The notes under the pieces are model-generated. The model did no database searches and had not been told where the DNA came from. It was given only the letters and a program-made list of their open reading frames with translations. From contig CP136067.1 in the NCBI GenBank assembly GCA_032622095.1, positions 120,937,030 to 121,001,029 on the forward strand: a stretch of DNA of 64,000 nucleotides, given 5' to 3'. The position numbers and the translations under genes are program-made. Below, one piece after another: positions 34,850 through 44,650 of the stretch (within the stretch, counting starts at the first letter, position 1; each line of letters begins with the position of its first letter). The stretch is from Siphonodentalium dalli (taxonomy: Eukaryota > Mollusca > Scaphopoda > Gadilida > Siphonodentaliidae).

Positions 34850-35565
34850 ATTTATATAGAGGATCCCCAATGAGTTATGTTGGGATATAACATTTTATAA
34901 AACGAGTTTATTAACTGTGTTTATACCTATTTTTTTTAAATATCAAAATCCTTAAATGATGCTGAAAATGCATGCAGAATGGATATATTTACGGCGTCGG
35001 CCGAGACGCGTGAATTCACAAACGTATACGACAGTATAGCACACTCTGGCTGGCGACGAAAAAAATAAAGTCCCACAATTTGCCTCTGTTTTGTATCTAT
35101 TTTCGTCAATGCAAAGAAGTTGGACAAACATTTGCAATATCTAGTGTTGGTGTCATGCGAGGCTTTTCGAAAATAGTATTAATCCGCGCGGTGATTGCTG
35201 GTGTGATGTCAAGTATACCGGGAAGCACGCACCTATTCGCCATTTAGTGGATATAAGGAAATATGCAATGGCTCTTTTAATGATACAATATATACAATTT
35301 TGCCAAAATGAAAAGACACATTTAAAATGGAACATTATCTTGTCTCGAAGGTGTCTTTACTTCCTCTTATGTTGTGGTAAGGAAATCAATATTATTTTTT
35401 TTTATCGCAGTTTTTTTTAGCTCGTTTTCCTTGTTAAAATGTGGTTATGTGATCAAGTGGATTTCAAATTCGTCCCAATTATATGCAATTTATTAACCTC
35501 GTCCATTAAAGTCGGTTCAAGCCTCGCTAAGATCACCTCGAATAAACTCATTAGAGGTTGTATAT
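34850..35565. repeat. Diverged palindromic repeat P5 and flank
   Basis: 34852-34920 starts ATATAGAGGATC like P4. 35270-35565 is an inverted copy of about 44337-44650: AAAGACACATTTAAAATGGA, GTGTCTTTACTTCCTC, GGTTATGTGATCA and TTAACCTCGTCCATTAAAG match in reverse. The GAGCCTCG core is decayed (CAAGCCTCGCTAAG), so this copy no longer folds well. Confidence 0.6.
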
Positions 35566-35567
35566 CC

Positions 35568-35575
35568 TCCCTCCC

Positions 35576-35622
<47 letters not shown>

Positions 35623-35692
35623 TCCCTTCCTCCCTCTCTCCCACTCTCTCTCCCTCTCACCGTTCCCTCTCACCATCTCTCTCCCTCTATAT
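35568..35692. repeat. (CT)n microsatellite
   Basis: CT dinucleotide tract with TATC and CCCT interruptions, ending in a short ATATAT run. Long Leu/Ser reading frames across it are artefacts of the repeat. Confidence 0.95.
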
Positions 35693-36591
35693 ATACATAT
35701 ATGTATATATTATCATCTCCGATACCTGGATGTCAAAATATGGAATTATACTCAAAACAAAATTATTTTTAATGTGGAGTTAATTTCTAAGGCGACCCTT
35801 CTCCAACATCGATACCACAACGCAACTGAGAATAAGACATGTTGACGATAAGAAAATACCGAGGCATTGTGAGTCGGCTACTAGTTAGGCGTACAGACAG
35901 ACGGAAGGAAAGTTTGGATAGGCGGAAAGGCAATTTAAATCATGTAATGTGTGGTACACAGATATGGAAATATTAAACCTGTACAGTATAGCAATATGCG
36001 ATTCGACATTACTTTATTTTCCTCAGCTGGCTCCAAATAAAAAGTCTTAATCTCGTAGCCTTGATGTGACTCATATGCGTATTCATGTCTATTATAAATA
36101 GCGAGCATGACATTCACTAGAAAGCGACTTCTCGTGAGCACAAGTTAATGAAATTTCAATTGCTAGTCGCACAATCGTCGTTGTCATAGTTGACTACTCG
36201 GCGTTGTCAATTGAGTGCGATGATACCCCCGCAAATATGGACATAGCGTCATCAATCACAGAACTGAGGTGAACATTAGTTGTGAAAAATCACACAAAGA
36301 CGTATGGCTATGTTATTATTTGGTTTCCACTCAATTTTATAGGACGTTATATATATTTTCTCAACTCTAAAGACGAATTTCACCCAGTGATGTGTGTAAA
36401 ACCAAAACAACCGGTCTATTTATGTCAAAGATTATGTATTGTTGTGCTAACTGTCTAGTGCTGAACTCTTTACAGAATATCGAATCGAAGATCGCCGTAC
36501 CTAATAGAAATATAATATATGGTACATTCCTGTCCGTATTTCTGGAATTATTCATTTCTCAATGTTTTTTTCGTGTTTATCGCATCAGCCT
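35693..36591. other. Gene-free stretch
   Basis: No coding similarity or matched repeat seen. Confidence 0.3.
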
Positions 36592-36686
36592 GGTCGCAGA
36601 ATCGTTAAACCGCCGTAGCACCGTGGTTGTCAAGCCGCAGAATCGTGGAATTGGTCGTAGAATCGTCGAAACGATTGTGCCGTGTG
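36592..36686 (+). repeat. Inverted repeat pair IR2, copy 2
   Basis: GGTCGCAGAATCGTTAAACC, GTAGCACCGTGGTTGTCAAG and GGTCGTAGAATCGTCGAAAC. The block is the reverse complement of 33679-33773, with about ten differences and no frame-shifting indel, and encodes KPQNRGIGRRIVETIVPC. Confidence 0.8.
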
Positions 36687-37324
36687 GGTCTTCTCCCCCT
36701 TTGTGCGGTCGGCGCACATTTTGATCTTCAATAGCTAGAGCCTTCATTAAGCGGGGGCCAATTTGTGCGTTTCGTGCACCTTTTTATCTTTTAAAGGTAC
36801 TCAATCCGATTCGATGGTCCCCATATCATCAGATTCCAACAACAATTTTTTTGAAATGCCGCTTCAGTTATCAGAATATATTAATTGCCCAAAAATAATG
36901 CTAACAACAGTCAACTATAGTATAACATTGCACAAAACCTGTTCTTTATCAACATTTTGTTCAACGAAATTTTGCCGGTTTGTCAAATATCTGACACAAA
37001 AAGCCACTTGATTTTAGAGCTATCCATCTTCATCCGCATGTTGGTAAAATTCGAGTTTTACTGGGCCACTAAAAATTCCAGGTGGTGAAAAATAATAGAT
37101 CTAAAAAATCAATATCTGATCACTCTGAGCTTTTATGGGTGTGTTCCCAGGGTACGCGCTGGCCCAAAATTCCCAGGTGCCAACGCTGTTGCCAATTGCA
37201 TTATTTTTAGAGCCACTTTATACTTTCTGTTGCCACTTTTTTCCGACCAATATTTTTTGGTGCCACTTTTGAATTTGGTTCAACAAACAAGCAAATTACC
37301 TATTATATGTATATATTTATTTAT

Positions 37325-37774
37325 TTACTCCCCGGTGTACATAGCGTGATATTTAAATCTAATTTGAAACATAGTACACATACCTTTGGTTAGCTCGTGT
37401 TTCAGAATAATATCTTTCTTCACGATACTACAACCAGATACGAACATGTTGTATACATTCGCAGCACGGCATGTAGAACAGAGCATAATATTGTTGTCTC
37501 CATCGAATGATAGCCATTCGCGAGATATTTTCCACTCATTTCGGAATTTTCGTTTTGGCGAACTTGCAACTTTTTGTGGCGTTCTCGTGACATTGGACAC
37601 TAGTATGTTGCTCGGTTTAGGTGGTGTAGCACACATCGATGTTAAATCAACCACTGTATTTGGACTATCGGTAATGTCTGAATGTCCGAAGAAATCAGTA
37701 ATTTTCTTCATTTTAGAAGGATGTTGCGTGTCTGATGCATTGTTGCTGAAATCTAACTTGCGCTTACGATTCAT
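37325..37774 (-). CDS. BED-type zinc finger protein, truncated hAT transposase N-terminus
   Basis: A 149-codon frame. A lysine-rich, low-complexity N-terminus (MNRKRKLDFSNN) precedes a BED/TTF-like finger at about residues 74-130: KRKFRNEWKISREWLSFD, LCSTC for the Cys pair, then GCSIVKKDIILKHE for the first His. This layout is that of the ZNF862-like finger found at the start of some hAT transposases. The second His is not clear because the frame diverges after ELTKG. No RNase H-like DDE domain follows. It may be a dead remnant, or a DNA-binding-only protein that could bind the element's ends; the sequence cannot decide. Confidence 0.7.
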   Translation of the reverse strand: MNRKRKLDFSNNASDTQHPSKMKKITDFFGHSDITDSPNTVVDLTSMCATPPKPSNILVSNVTRTPQKVASSPKRKFRNEWKISREWLSFDGDNNIMLCSTCRAANVYNMFVSGCSIVKKDIILKHELTKGMCTMFQIRFKYHAMYTGE

Positions 37775-37966
37775 ATTTGCCGTATGTCACAATTTGTGAA
37801 AGCTGTTCTTGAGTCGTTTCCGGCCGAAGGCCGGTCGGACTGCAGTGTGCAAGTCCCTTCACCCTTTCTTGATTTTTCGATGGGGATCGATCTTGTGGCT
37901 GTCGTCGTTACTGTGGTTGGAGGCAAAGTGGCGGAAGCGTGGTGGAGTCGTCATGTGCTGTCGAGG

Positions 37967-39928
37967 TTATATGGGTCTGTCTGTTGCGTCTAGTTGTAGG
38001 ATGGACTTTGTCTTTTTCGTGGTGAGTAGTTGATTTCTAACTTGTAGTTCTAGGAGGAGTGGGCTGTTGTCTAGTCGGGATAGTGTCATGTTTCTGAGAT
38101 CCATCAGTCTTTGCTTGATTGTAGGTATGTTCGCTGCGTCGTGGAGGGCGTTGATCGGTGTCCATGGTGGTTGGCGGAGCGCGATGCGGAGTGCATGGTT
38201 TTGGACTTTCTGTAGTTTTTCAATGTATGTCTTTGGGGCTGCTGTGAGGACGGCAGCACCGTACTCCATGACTGGTCGGACGTAGATTTGGTAGAGGTTG
38301 ATGAGGGTTTGGCTGTTGGTTCCCCAGTCTGTTCCCAGGAGGCATCGTAGTAGATTTGTTCTTTTTCGGGCTTTGTCGGCTATCTTGTTGATGTGAGGGA
38401 TGAAGGTCATTTGCTGGTCTAGTGTTATTCCTAGTAGGATCGCTTGGTTGGATGGTTGGATTGTCTCGTTGTCTATCTTGATGTTGATGGATTGTGTTGT
38501 TTTTCTTCTGTGGAATATGATGAGTTGGGTCTTTTTGGCGTTGAGTTTAATTCTCCATTTTGAGCACCATGTTGATAGGTCGTCGAGTGTCTTTTGTAGT
38601 CTTTTCTGTAGGATTCGGGGGTTTGTATGAGTCGTCCAGAGTCCTAGGTCGTCGGCGAACTGTGATATTTCAACGTTGTTTCTCTTGTCTATGGGTAGGT
38701 CGTTGGCGTAGATTAAGAAGAGGAGTGGGCTTAGTACAGATCCTTGTGGTGTTCCGGCGCGTAGGTGGACTGGGTTTGATGTTTCGTTGTTGATGCGGAC
38801 GCTGAGTTGACGGTCTTGAAGGAATGAAGAGATGAGGCGTGTGTATTTTCTTGCAAGGTTGAGGTGGCTGATCTTGTATCGGAGGCCGTCGTGCCATACT
38901 GAGTCGAAGGCTTTTTCTACGTCTAGGAAGACTGCGCCTGTTGTCCAGTTTTTTCCTAGGGATAGTCGGACGTCTTCTGCTATTCTGATGATGTGTTCTA
39001 TGCCCTCTTTTCCTTGTCGGTAAACGCGCTGCCATGGATTGAAAAAGTTGGAGGAATCTAGGTGGTCTCGGAGTCTGCTGCTGATTATTCTCTCGAAGAG
39101 TTTTCCCGTACATTGGAGGAGGCTGATGGGTAGGTAGTTGCTGGGGATGGATCGGTCTTTGTCTGGCTTTGGGATCATTACTCCTACTGCTGTTTTCCAT
39201 GCTGTTGGGAAGTATCCAATGGTTAGGCATGCGTTGAAGAGTAACAGTAGTCTGGCGAAGAAGGCTGGTGGAGCTTGTCGAAGTATTGTGTATGTGATGC
39301 TGTCGTTGCCTGGAGCTGAATTGTTTTTTCCCTTCTTTAGATTGGATATTATCTCTTCGTGTGTGATGGGTGATGCAATGGGAAAGACTTCATCCGGGTC
39401 GCTGTCGGTGTTGTTTAGTGGTTGGAAGAGGTCTGGATTGTCTTTGATATGGTTTTCAACGGTCGTTTTGAAGTTGTCGTCGTATGCTGTGCCTTGGTGG
39501 GTGTTGTGGATCATTTTTAGATTTTCAGCGAAGGTCTCTGCTTTTTCGTTGTCTCCTGAGGTAAGGTTTCCGTCTGATTTTTTTAGGGGTTTTTCTGTTT
39601 TGTTGTTGGTTATTCCGGTGCCGGTTAGGGTTTTGAATGTTTTCCAGAAGTTTTTGTTCATTTTCATGTTGCCGAGTTCTGTTGTTGCTCGCTGCCAGGA
39701 TTCAGATTTTCTTTTTTCACTGCTGCTTTGACTTGTTTGTTCATTGAGTTGTAGAGATGTTTGTAGTGGGGGTCTCCTGGATTTTTCTGCTGGAGTCTTC
39801 GTAGTTTTCGTTTTAGTCGGATCATGTTGAGGGTTTCCGGGGAGACTCGCCATGCTGTGGTGTTGACTTGTTGTTTCGGGCATGCTATGTCTAGGGCGGA
39901 GTCTATGGTTTTTGAGAGCTGTTGGCAT
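37967..39928 (-). pseudogene. LINE ORF2, reverse transcriptase part
   Basis: An open 653-codon frame, the true ORF2 frame from about residue 72 onward. Motifs in order: NSAPGNDSITYTIL, SNYLPISLLQCTGKLFERII, VFLDVEKAFDSVWH, GTPQGSVLSPLLFLIYANDL, the catalytic FADDLGLW, and WCSKWRIKLNAKKTQ. A YQIYVRPVMEYGA thumb block and a short C-terminus follow. The first ~70 residues are out of frame: the conserved frame upstream is reached by a one-base shift in the A6 run at 39712-39717. Apart from these breaks the enzyme looks intact and recent. Confidence 0.9.
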
Positions 39929-40157
39929 GTAGTGTCGATGTTGGTTGTTGTCGTGATGGATGGGGTGTCTATGTTGTCGGTGATGTGTTGTCGGAAGAGG
40001 TCCCAGTTGGCTTTTTTGAGGTTGCGGCGCCTAGTTTTCTGGTGGCGATCTACGCTGGCGTTGCTGATCTTGATGTGGAGGGGTAGATGGTCGCTGGAGA
40101 TGTCGTCTCCTACTTGGCACTGGAATCCTTTTGTGGTGATGGATGGGGTGGCGATGG

Positions 40158-40886
40158 CTAGGTCGAGGATGTCCCATGTGTTTGTTGGAGCGTGGCAATG
40201 TGTTCATCTTCGTGGTTCAATATGATTAGATCTAAGTCTTCGATGATGTCAAACATTCGGTCGCCGTTAGTGTTCGTCAGGTTGCAGCCGTAGATGGTGT
40301 GTTTCGCGTTGTAATCTCCGATGAAAATGCATTGTCGATGTGTAGATGTGTAGCGGTTGAAGGAGGATCTGTTGAGTTCTGTGGATGGTGGGTTGTATGT
40401 AGCTACAATGGCAGTCTTGATGCCACGTATGGTTATCTCAACTGCCAGGGTCTCTTCGTCTATGTCTTCTGTGTTCAGCATGGCGTGTTTCAGGTCTTTG
40501 TGTATGAGTAATGCAACACCTCCCCCCTGGGAGTTCCGGTCTCGGCGCGCGATTTTGTAATTAGTGAAGGTGATCCGGCTATTGTCGTCGAGCTTGGTCT
40601 CATTAATGGCGATTATATCTGGTTGATGGTCGGTGATGTATTCTTGTAAGATTTGGCGCTTGTGTGTTAAACCGTTGATGTTTATGTGGAGCAGGTGCAA
40701 CAGGCAATCAGGCGATTTCCTGTTGTTCTTTGAGTGAGTCGTGTCAGCCATTGTAGGTGTGACAGTTGAGTCTTGTTTTGGCGTTAGTGTTGTTTTAGCG
40801 TCTGAATGTGAATTGCTGTATGGCTTCCGCGCTGAGTTGGGTTCTGTAAAAGGTGTTGACGGCTTCGCTGACGTGTTGGCTGACAC
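40158..40886 (-). pseudogene. LINE ORF2, endonuclease part
   Basis: An open frame of 242 codons. After a Ser/Thr-rich leader comes an apurinic-type endonuclease: HININGLTHKR, IIAINETKL (catalytic Glu), VATYNPPS and FIGDYNAKH (GD.N). The frame ends too early. In the next frame, DNA just downstream (about 40140-40185) reads WDILDLAIATPSI and later DHLPLHIKI, the expected continuation, so a one-base indel near 40185 broke it. ORF2 starts 92 bases before ORF1 ends, in another frame. Confidence 0.88.
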
Positions 40887-42513
40887 TTCTGTTTGTATCT
40901 TGTTTGTTTTTGTCTGGTTCTGTCAGGACTTTGACTATTGATGCTGTTAATACCGCGGCGAGCTTGAGTGTGTCTGTGATTTCTGCGGGCTTGCTTGTGG
41001 CTGCTGCGTATGTCAGTTTCTTAGTTTCTTTTGTTGTGACTTCTTGTTTGTATATTCTGCATCCTTTGTAGGCTGAGTGATGGTCGTTGTCGCAATTGGC
41101 ACATCTTCTTATGTTAGCGGTGCAGTCTTGATGTTTATGGTTTCCCGCGCAGTTCTTGCATACGATGCTGTTGTTTTTACAAAATTCTGCCGTGTGGTTG
41201 AATTTCTGACATTTGTAACACTGGGTCACGTGGGGATGCTCTCGGAATTCTGTGACTTTGTATCTGTTGATGTTGGATCCTAGACGGACTCCCTTCATCA
41301 GTTGTTGCTTTGATTCGTTGTCAGGGCATGTTACTTTTACCTTCCAGGTAGGTTGGTCGGTGTGTGCGCTTTTGAATCGTTGGATCTGGAATTTGCTCCC
41401 GATGTCCCGCTGTATCTCATCCTCTGTTATTGTGGGGGGAACCCCACTGATAACAGCCCGGTGAGTTACTTGGTGCGATCGGTTGCTCCCGTGAGTGAGC
41501 CGGAATGTTGTGTTGGTCTGTTTGAAGATCGGTAATTCTTTGGCTTTGGTTAGGAGGTAGTGTTTAGTTTCTTCGTTTTGTGGGTATATCAGGATGGTTC
41601 CGGCTTTGGTTGTTGATATTCTTATTGGGTATTTGGTTGTGATGGCGCCTTGGAGGAAATACGGGCTTTGCTTCATTTCTTCCGTCATGTTTTCAGCTAT
41701 GAGGGTGTCTCGTCTTTTCTGGTTGTTGTGGTTGGCTGGCTTGGTCGTTTGGGTGGTATGATGACTATTGTGACTGGCTGGATTGTTCGGTTGCTTGGAG
41801 GGCAGGTTGTCGATCTCTGCTGCATCTTCTTTTCGTTTTTTATGTGGTGTATTTAGTGGGCTGATCATTTCAGGCATGTCGTGTGCTTGTCGTTGGCGTT
41901 TCTTATTTCTGGAGTAGAACATGGCGAAGTCGGAGTCAGAAATGTCTTGGTCGGTTGAGGTTTGGATGTCAGTTTCGTTAGTCATGTGTATGTCTTTAAT
42001 TTCGGCCGGTTTAGTTGTAGCAGTAGTGGTATTCTGAGATGAAGTGGAGGTTGATTCGCCGGTCGTGGGATTTTTTGTTGTCTTGGGTGTTTCGGCATGT
42101 TTCGGCGTCTGTGGCATATCGGAGGTCGTGGCTTTTTCAGTTGTCTTTTGTTTATCAGAGGTCGTGTGCTTGTCTGTTGTCTTTGGTTTGTCAGATGGCT
42201 TTTGCTTGTCGGATGTCTTTGGCTTGTCGGAGGTTTTTGGCTTGTCGTTCGTCTTTGGCTTTTCGGTCGTCGATGGTTTTGGAGTTGTGTCTTTTTTCTT
42301 TTCTTTTTTGTTCGTCATCGTTATGTTAAGGTTTTTGATGTTTTCAGATAGGTTGTTGATCGTGTGACGATTTTCTTTAATTTCTCCATTCAAGTTGTCG
42401 ATCCGCTTTTTCAGGTCTGCGTTCTCTGATTTTAGGAAGGCTACCACGTCAAAGCCGGCGCCCTGAGAAGGGCACTGCGACTCTGACAAAGCATTTTTGG
42501 TAAGTTGTTCCAT
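40795..42513 (-). CDS. LINE ORF1, Gag-like RNA-binding protein
   Basis: An intact 572-codon frame. Residues about 25-72 form a heptad-rich coiled coil (LKSENADLKKRIDNLNGEI). Residues about 75-160 are a low-complexity array of KPKTSDKP-like units. Residues about 429-486 hold three zinc knuckles (CYKCQKFNHTAEFC, CKNCAGNHKHQDC, CANCDNDHHSAYKGC). This is the Jockey/Gag-like ORF1 architecture; such proteins coat the LINE RNA for reverse transcription in the nucleus. The uninterrupted frame contrasts with the broken ORF2 and indicates a young insertion. Confidence 0.9.
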   Translation of the reverse strand: MEQLTKNALSESQCPSQGAGFDVVAFLKSENADLKKRIDNLNGEIKENRHTINNLSENIKNLNITMTNKKEKKKDTTPKPSTTEKPKTNDKPKTSDKPKTSDKQKPSDKPKTTDKHTTSDKQKTTEKATTSDMPQTPKHAETPKTTKNPTTGESTSTSSQNTTTATTKPAEIKDIHMTNETDIQTSTDQDISDSDFAMFYSRNKKRQRQAHDMPEMISPLNTPHKKRKEDAAEIDNLPSKQPNNPASHNSHHTTQTTKPANHNNQKRRDTLIAENMTEEMKQSPYFLQGAITTKYPIRISTTKAGTILIYPQNEETKHYLLTKAKELPIFKQTNTTFRLTHGSNRSHQVTHRAVISGVPPTITEDEIQRDIGSKFQIQRFKSAHTDQPTWKVKVTCPDNESKQQLMKGVRLGSNINRYKVTEFREHPHVTQCYKCQKFNHTAEFCKNNSIVCKNCAGNHKHQDCTANIRRCANCDNDHHSAYKGCRIYKQEVTTKETKKLTYAAATSKPAEITDTLKLAAVLTASIVKVLTEPDKNKQDTNRSVSQHVSEAVNTFYRTQLSAEAIQQFTFRR

Positions 42514-43168
42514 AGTTTGGCAATTTATAAAGTTTATAAAGTTTACTCTTTAAAGTAATCAGGTTACTTGTGAAGAGTGCTGCTGACTCGACTCGATGAG
42601 ATGTTCCTGTGAGTGCTGCTGACTCGATGCTGAGAGCTGAGTTACGAATGACATATTTATGATAATTTATCTAACACCTACTATCAATACACAGCTTCCT
42701 AACGATGAAGACTGTATGAAGACCTTTGTTTGGCTAATGTTTGTCAAATTGCAGTCAATAGCCGTACTTAGAGTTAGTACCGAGTAGAAATTCGAAACCC
42801 TTTCACCACAGCGATAAAATAAGTCGATCTGACATAAACCGCGAATCTATTATACGCTTTAAATTAGAACCCAATTAGCTATGTCGCGACCGGATATCGA
42901 TGTGTGTTTTGTTTCCGACCGATTGACTGCAAGCTTTATTATATGCCCGATGGGTGCCAATCATGCCAAATACCAACAAGCTAGGTGCCACTTTTTGTAG
43001 CCAATCGGGATTTTTTTGGAGCCATTTCATTTTATTTATAGCAATTTGCTAAATTGGCAATAGGCAGCGCGAACCCTGTGTGTTCCTCGACTCGAATCAA
43101 ATATTTGTTATCCCCGAAGCCAAATAAATAGTAATCGAGGGGCGCTTAATCGGATTGAGTACCTTTAA

Positions 43169-43735
43169 ACATATATTGTGTTTTAATTTTAATTAAAACA
43201 TATTTTTTTTACAAAGCGGATTTTATTTGAATTAAATTATTATATTTTTAATTCATAATTGTGAAAATATAACGCCGGTATAACAACCGCCAGGGAACCC
43301 CAAGTCACCAAACAAAATTTAGTTGAGATCATGCCATGACACAGCTCATTGCGCAGTTGGTCTTGCACTCACATTGTGGAACAATATGGTCCTCTGCGAC
43401 AATTTTCTGGGAATATTCCCCAGCGTGGGAACATGCCCTTAAAGATGTATCCAGTGTCCAATAGGCCCAGTTACAACAACCACAACAATATACAGATCTA
43501 ATTTAACATTGATTTGGACTTTATTCTGTTGAATATATTTTGAAAACCATATACTGTATGACATAAAAATGTTGAAAACCAGATATGACATAAAGTAGAC
43601 ATATCTATCGAAAAATTGACAAAATAAAATGGTGTTGATCTAAAACGTCGAAACGATATGTAATAAAGTCATAGCAATTTCAATATAAAACAAAATTGCG
43701 TTTTTTTTTGTGTAGCAATTCTTGTACCAAAGATG
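43169..43735. other. Unassigned AT-rich stretch
   Basis: No gene or repeat recognised. Confidence 0.3.
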
Positions 43736-44000
43736 TTATTTTATACTCTAGAACCATTTTAAAATCCTGTTTAAAATCTCCCCGATTTCACCCACTTTGA
43801 GTATTTTATACCATGCATATAGAACCATGTTAAAACATGTTTAAAAACTCCCAAAGTACCCTCACTTTGGTTATTTTATACAATAGAACCATGTTAAAAC
43901 ATGTTTAAAAACTCCCAAATTACTCACCCATTTTGGTTATTTTATACCATAAAGTCATATTAAAATCATGTTTAAAAACTACCGGATTACTCACCTACTG
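43736..44000. repeat. Tandem repeat, four 65-70-bp units
   Basis: TATTTTATA anchors at about 43738, 43802, 43872 and 43938. Each is followed by AGAACCATNTTAAAA, CATGTTTAAAAACTCCC and a CACTTTGG- or CACCCATTTTGG-type end. Non-coding. Confidence 0.85.
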
Positions 44001-44324
44001 TGTAAAAGGGAAATAAATCTGCCTAAATTAAGGTGTTGTATTCAGAGTGTCTGACTCAAGTTATGTTCGTTCATATTGGCATTGTTTTTCATTTAAATTA
44101 TTTATGTATCCAAATACACCAATGTGTCACCCATTCGGCATATTACCGGCGTGTGTTTATCGATAGACGTACTCTCGGTCCGCCCATACACGTATATACA
44201 TTTTATTTTCGATCAATATGTCAAACTGTGAAATCTGATGACAGTTTTGTGCAATTATAAGTGATGCTTGTCCAATTGACTTATCGCCCATTTGGAACAT
44301 TTTCACGTTTTTTACTGAGAATTA

Positions 44325-44650
44325 TATAGAGGATCTCTAATGAGTCGTGATTCTATACGAAATGTATTAACCGAGTGCACTAAATTTGATTCGGGTCGAG
44401 CTTTAGCGAGGCTCGAATCGAATTTAGTGGACGAGTTTCATAAATTTCGTATAAAATTGCGACGAAATGGAGATCATTTTTATCACATAACCACATTTTA
44501 CCAAGGAAAACGATCTCGAAACGCATGGGGTTAAAACAAATTAATATTATTATTTCCTTATCACTTCAAACGAGGAAGTAAAGACACATTCAAGATAAAA
44601 TATAGTTCCATTTTAAATGTGTCTTTTCATGTTGACAAAATTGTTCAATC
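44325..44650. repeat. Palindromic repeat P4 with flank
   Basis: Starts TATATAGAGGATCTCTAATG. Arms carry TATACGAAATNTATTAA, GAGTGCACTAAATT and GATTCG, and meet at GAGCTTTAGCGAGGCTC (44399-44415). The palindrome proper ends near 44470. The following 180 bp are shared, inverted, with 35270-35430. It has the same design as P1-P3 with largely different arms. Confidence 0.8.

Larger units (their letters stand above)
37791..42655 (-). mobile_element. Jockey-type LINE, near full length
   Basis: Gag-like ORF1 and endonuclease/RT ORF2 in standard order on the minus strand. ORF2 has two frame breaks (about 40160-40200, and an A-run at 39712-39717). The plus strand is markedly G/T-rich across the element and richer in G+C than the surroundings, so its boundaries stand out. 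It is inserted in the hAT, upstream of the BED-finger start. Exact ends and target duplication were not resolved. The 5' region contains GTGCTGCTGACTCGA repeated at about 42578 and 42612. Confidence 0.9.
37148..43078 (-). mobile_element. hAT-superfamily transposon, non-autonomous, carrying a LINE
   Basis: Termini CAGGGTACGCGCTGG (37148) and CCAGCGCGAACCCTG-like (TAGGCAGCGCGAACCCTG, ending 43078) agree at nearly every position. Both sides carry the same 8-bp target duplication TGTGTTCC (37140-37147 and 43079-43086), which is diagnostic for hAT. Inside, a 149-codon BED-finger frame is all that remains of the transposase. A ~4.8-kb LINE occupies the rest. Without it the element would be about 1.1 kb, so most of the catalytic domain was already absent. 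Confidence 0.93.
36795..43164. mobile_element. T1 MITE (second copy), split by a hAT insertion
   Basis: Ends AGGTACTCAATCCGAT (36795) and ATCGGATTGAGTACCT (ending 43164), with TTAA at 36791-36794 and 43165-43168. 36795-37147 and 43087-43164 together match 11241-11691 in reverse orientation, including GTCCCCATATCATCA and ATTCGAGTCGAGGAAC. Removing the hAT and one target copy leaves about 431 bp, close to the 451 bp of copy one. Confidence 0.9.

Noticed and set aside
35439-35845. Leu/Ser-rich frames of 95-114 codons
   Set aside because: Translation of the CT microsatellite.
39138-39731. 197-codon plus-strand frame and several others between 38 and 42 kb
   Set aside because: Antisense shadows of the LINE ORFs; composition (Ser, Val, Phe-rich) follows from reading the coding strand backwards.
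37770-42665. Target duplication of the Jockey-type LINE
   Set aside because: CATATTTG at the 3' side and CATATTTA at the 5' side look alike, but positions do not fit both element ends convincingly; left undefined.
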